The notes under the pieces were generated by a model. It saw only the letters and a program-made list of their open reading frames with translations, was not told the DNA's origin and did not search any database. Of a stretch of DNA of 7,720 nucleotides, positions 7,219 through 7,720 are shown in pieces (position 1 is the first letter of the stretch; the number at the start of each line of letters is the position of its first letter). The stretch is from Bacteroidota bacterium (lineage in GTDB: Bacteria; Bacteroidota; Ignavibacteria; UBA10030; UBA8401). Location: assembly GCA_030824295.1 (NCBI GenBank), contig JAVBYA010000420.1, positions 1 through 7,720 on the forward strand, written 5' to 3'. Position numbers and translations under genes: made by a program.

Positions 7219-7720
7219 TTACGCAGCAGCAATGATGGCGGCAAAGGAATCGGCCTTCAAACAGGCCCCGCCGACCAGTGCGCCGTCGATATTCGGCTGG
7301 GAAAGAAGCTCCACGGCATTGTCCGCCTTGACGCTTCCGCCGTATTGAATGACCACTTTTTCCGCTGTCTCCTTGGAATAGAGTGACGCAATGACCGAGC
7401 GGATCACGACATGCGCCTGGTCCGCCTGTTCCTTGGTCGCGGTCTTCCCCGTTCCGATCGCCCAGACCGGTTCGTAAGCAACAATGGACTTTTCCACTTC
7501 CGCTGCGGTCAGTCCGGCCAGCACACCGGTGGTCTGCGTGGTCAGCACCGTGTCCGTGATGTTCTGTTCCCGCTCCTGAAGCGTCTCCCCGACGCAGATG
7601 ATCGGCAGCAGTCCGCCCGCCAGCACCTTCTTCGCTTTCTGATTGATGATATCGTTCGTCTCAGCGTGGAACTGGCGCCGTTCCGAATGGCCGACGATCA
7701 CATACGTGCAGCCGACCGAC
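7219..7720 (-). CDS. tpiA: triosephosphate isomerase, C-terminal two thirds (partial)
   Basis: The reading frame is open to the right edge, so the gene is cut; about 167 of an expected 250 residues are visible and the first ~85, with the catalytic Asn/Lys, lie outside. The enzyme interconverts dihydroxyacetone phosphate and glyceraldehyde 3-phosphate in glycolysis and gluconeogenesis, as a cytosolic (beta/alpha)8 dimer. The visible start reads SVGCTYVIVGHSERR, containing the catalytic histidine (usual His95). The PROSITE-type motif AYEPVWAIGTGKTA carries the catalytic glutamate and flexible loop 6. VIQYGGSVKADNA holds the conserved loop 7 YGGS, and LVGGACLKADSF is the phosphate-binding loop 8. 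That last motif has Cys where GGASLK is usual (codon 7261-7263). A GTG inside the histidine motif (7701) is an internal valine, not a start. The stop TAA is at 7219-7221, followed directly by the hairpin. The gene is separated from the downstream operon by 171 bp. Confidence 0.95.
   Translation of the reverse strand, partial: SVGCTYVIVGHSERRQFHAETNDIINQKAKKVLAGGLLPIICVGETLQEREQNITDTVLTTQTTGVLAGLTAAEVEKSIVAYEPVWAIGTGKTATKEQADQAHVVIRSVIASLYSKETAEKVVIQYGGSVKADNAVELLSQPNIDGALVGGACLKADSFAAIIAAA

Overview
The window reads as a chromosomal segment of a Gram-negative bacterium, most likely from the Bacteroidota/Chlorobiota (FCB) side, perhaps Ignavibacteria- or Kapabacteria-like. This placement is an inference. 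It rests on the SMC N-lobe wording (a 'YSVIELKMIETIL' version of the segment before the FEEAAG motif), weak or absent Shine-Dalgarno sequences at some starts, and the type of small methyltransferase-like gene at the left edge. The genes are visibly GC-rich, and the only intergenic region of any size (7048-7218) is AT-rich. All recognisable genes lie on the minus strand, so transcription runs from right to left in these coordinates.

Layout in the direction of transcription: (1) the C-terminal two thirds of triosephosphate isomerase (tpiA), cut by the right edge of the window; (2) a 171-bp intergenic region with a 15-bp perfect hairpin just after tpiA, a good sigma70-like promoter and a dyad on the predicted start site; (3) a signal-peptide-bearing, glycoside hydrolase family 2 (GH2)-like protein of 862 residues that ends in about six membrane segments; (4) smc, the complete chromosome condensation ATPase of 1184 residues; (5) a HAD-superfamily phosphatase of the MtnX type; (6) the first 44 residues of a small membrane protein resembling the isoprenylcysteine/phospholipid methyltransferase family, cut by the left edge.

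Items 3 to 6 are separated by only 17, 25 and 1 bp, with no terminator between them, and probably form one operon driven from about position 7103. The functions are not obviously one pathway: chromosome segregation (SMC), small-molecule phosphate removal (HAD) and two envelope proteins.

The most notable object is the GH2-like protein. Its fold-level motifs align well with beta-galactosidase (LacZ), but both catalytic glutamates are gone: the acid/base 'NE' reads 'DG' and the nucleophile 'EY' reads 'AY'. It looks like a membrane-anchored pseudoglycosidase, perhaps a sugar-binding or sensing protein, placed directly upstream of smc. No RNA genes, mobile elements or CRISPR arrays were seen.
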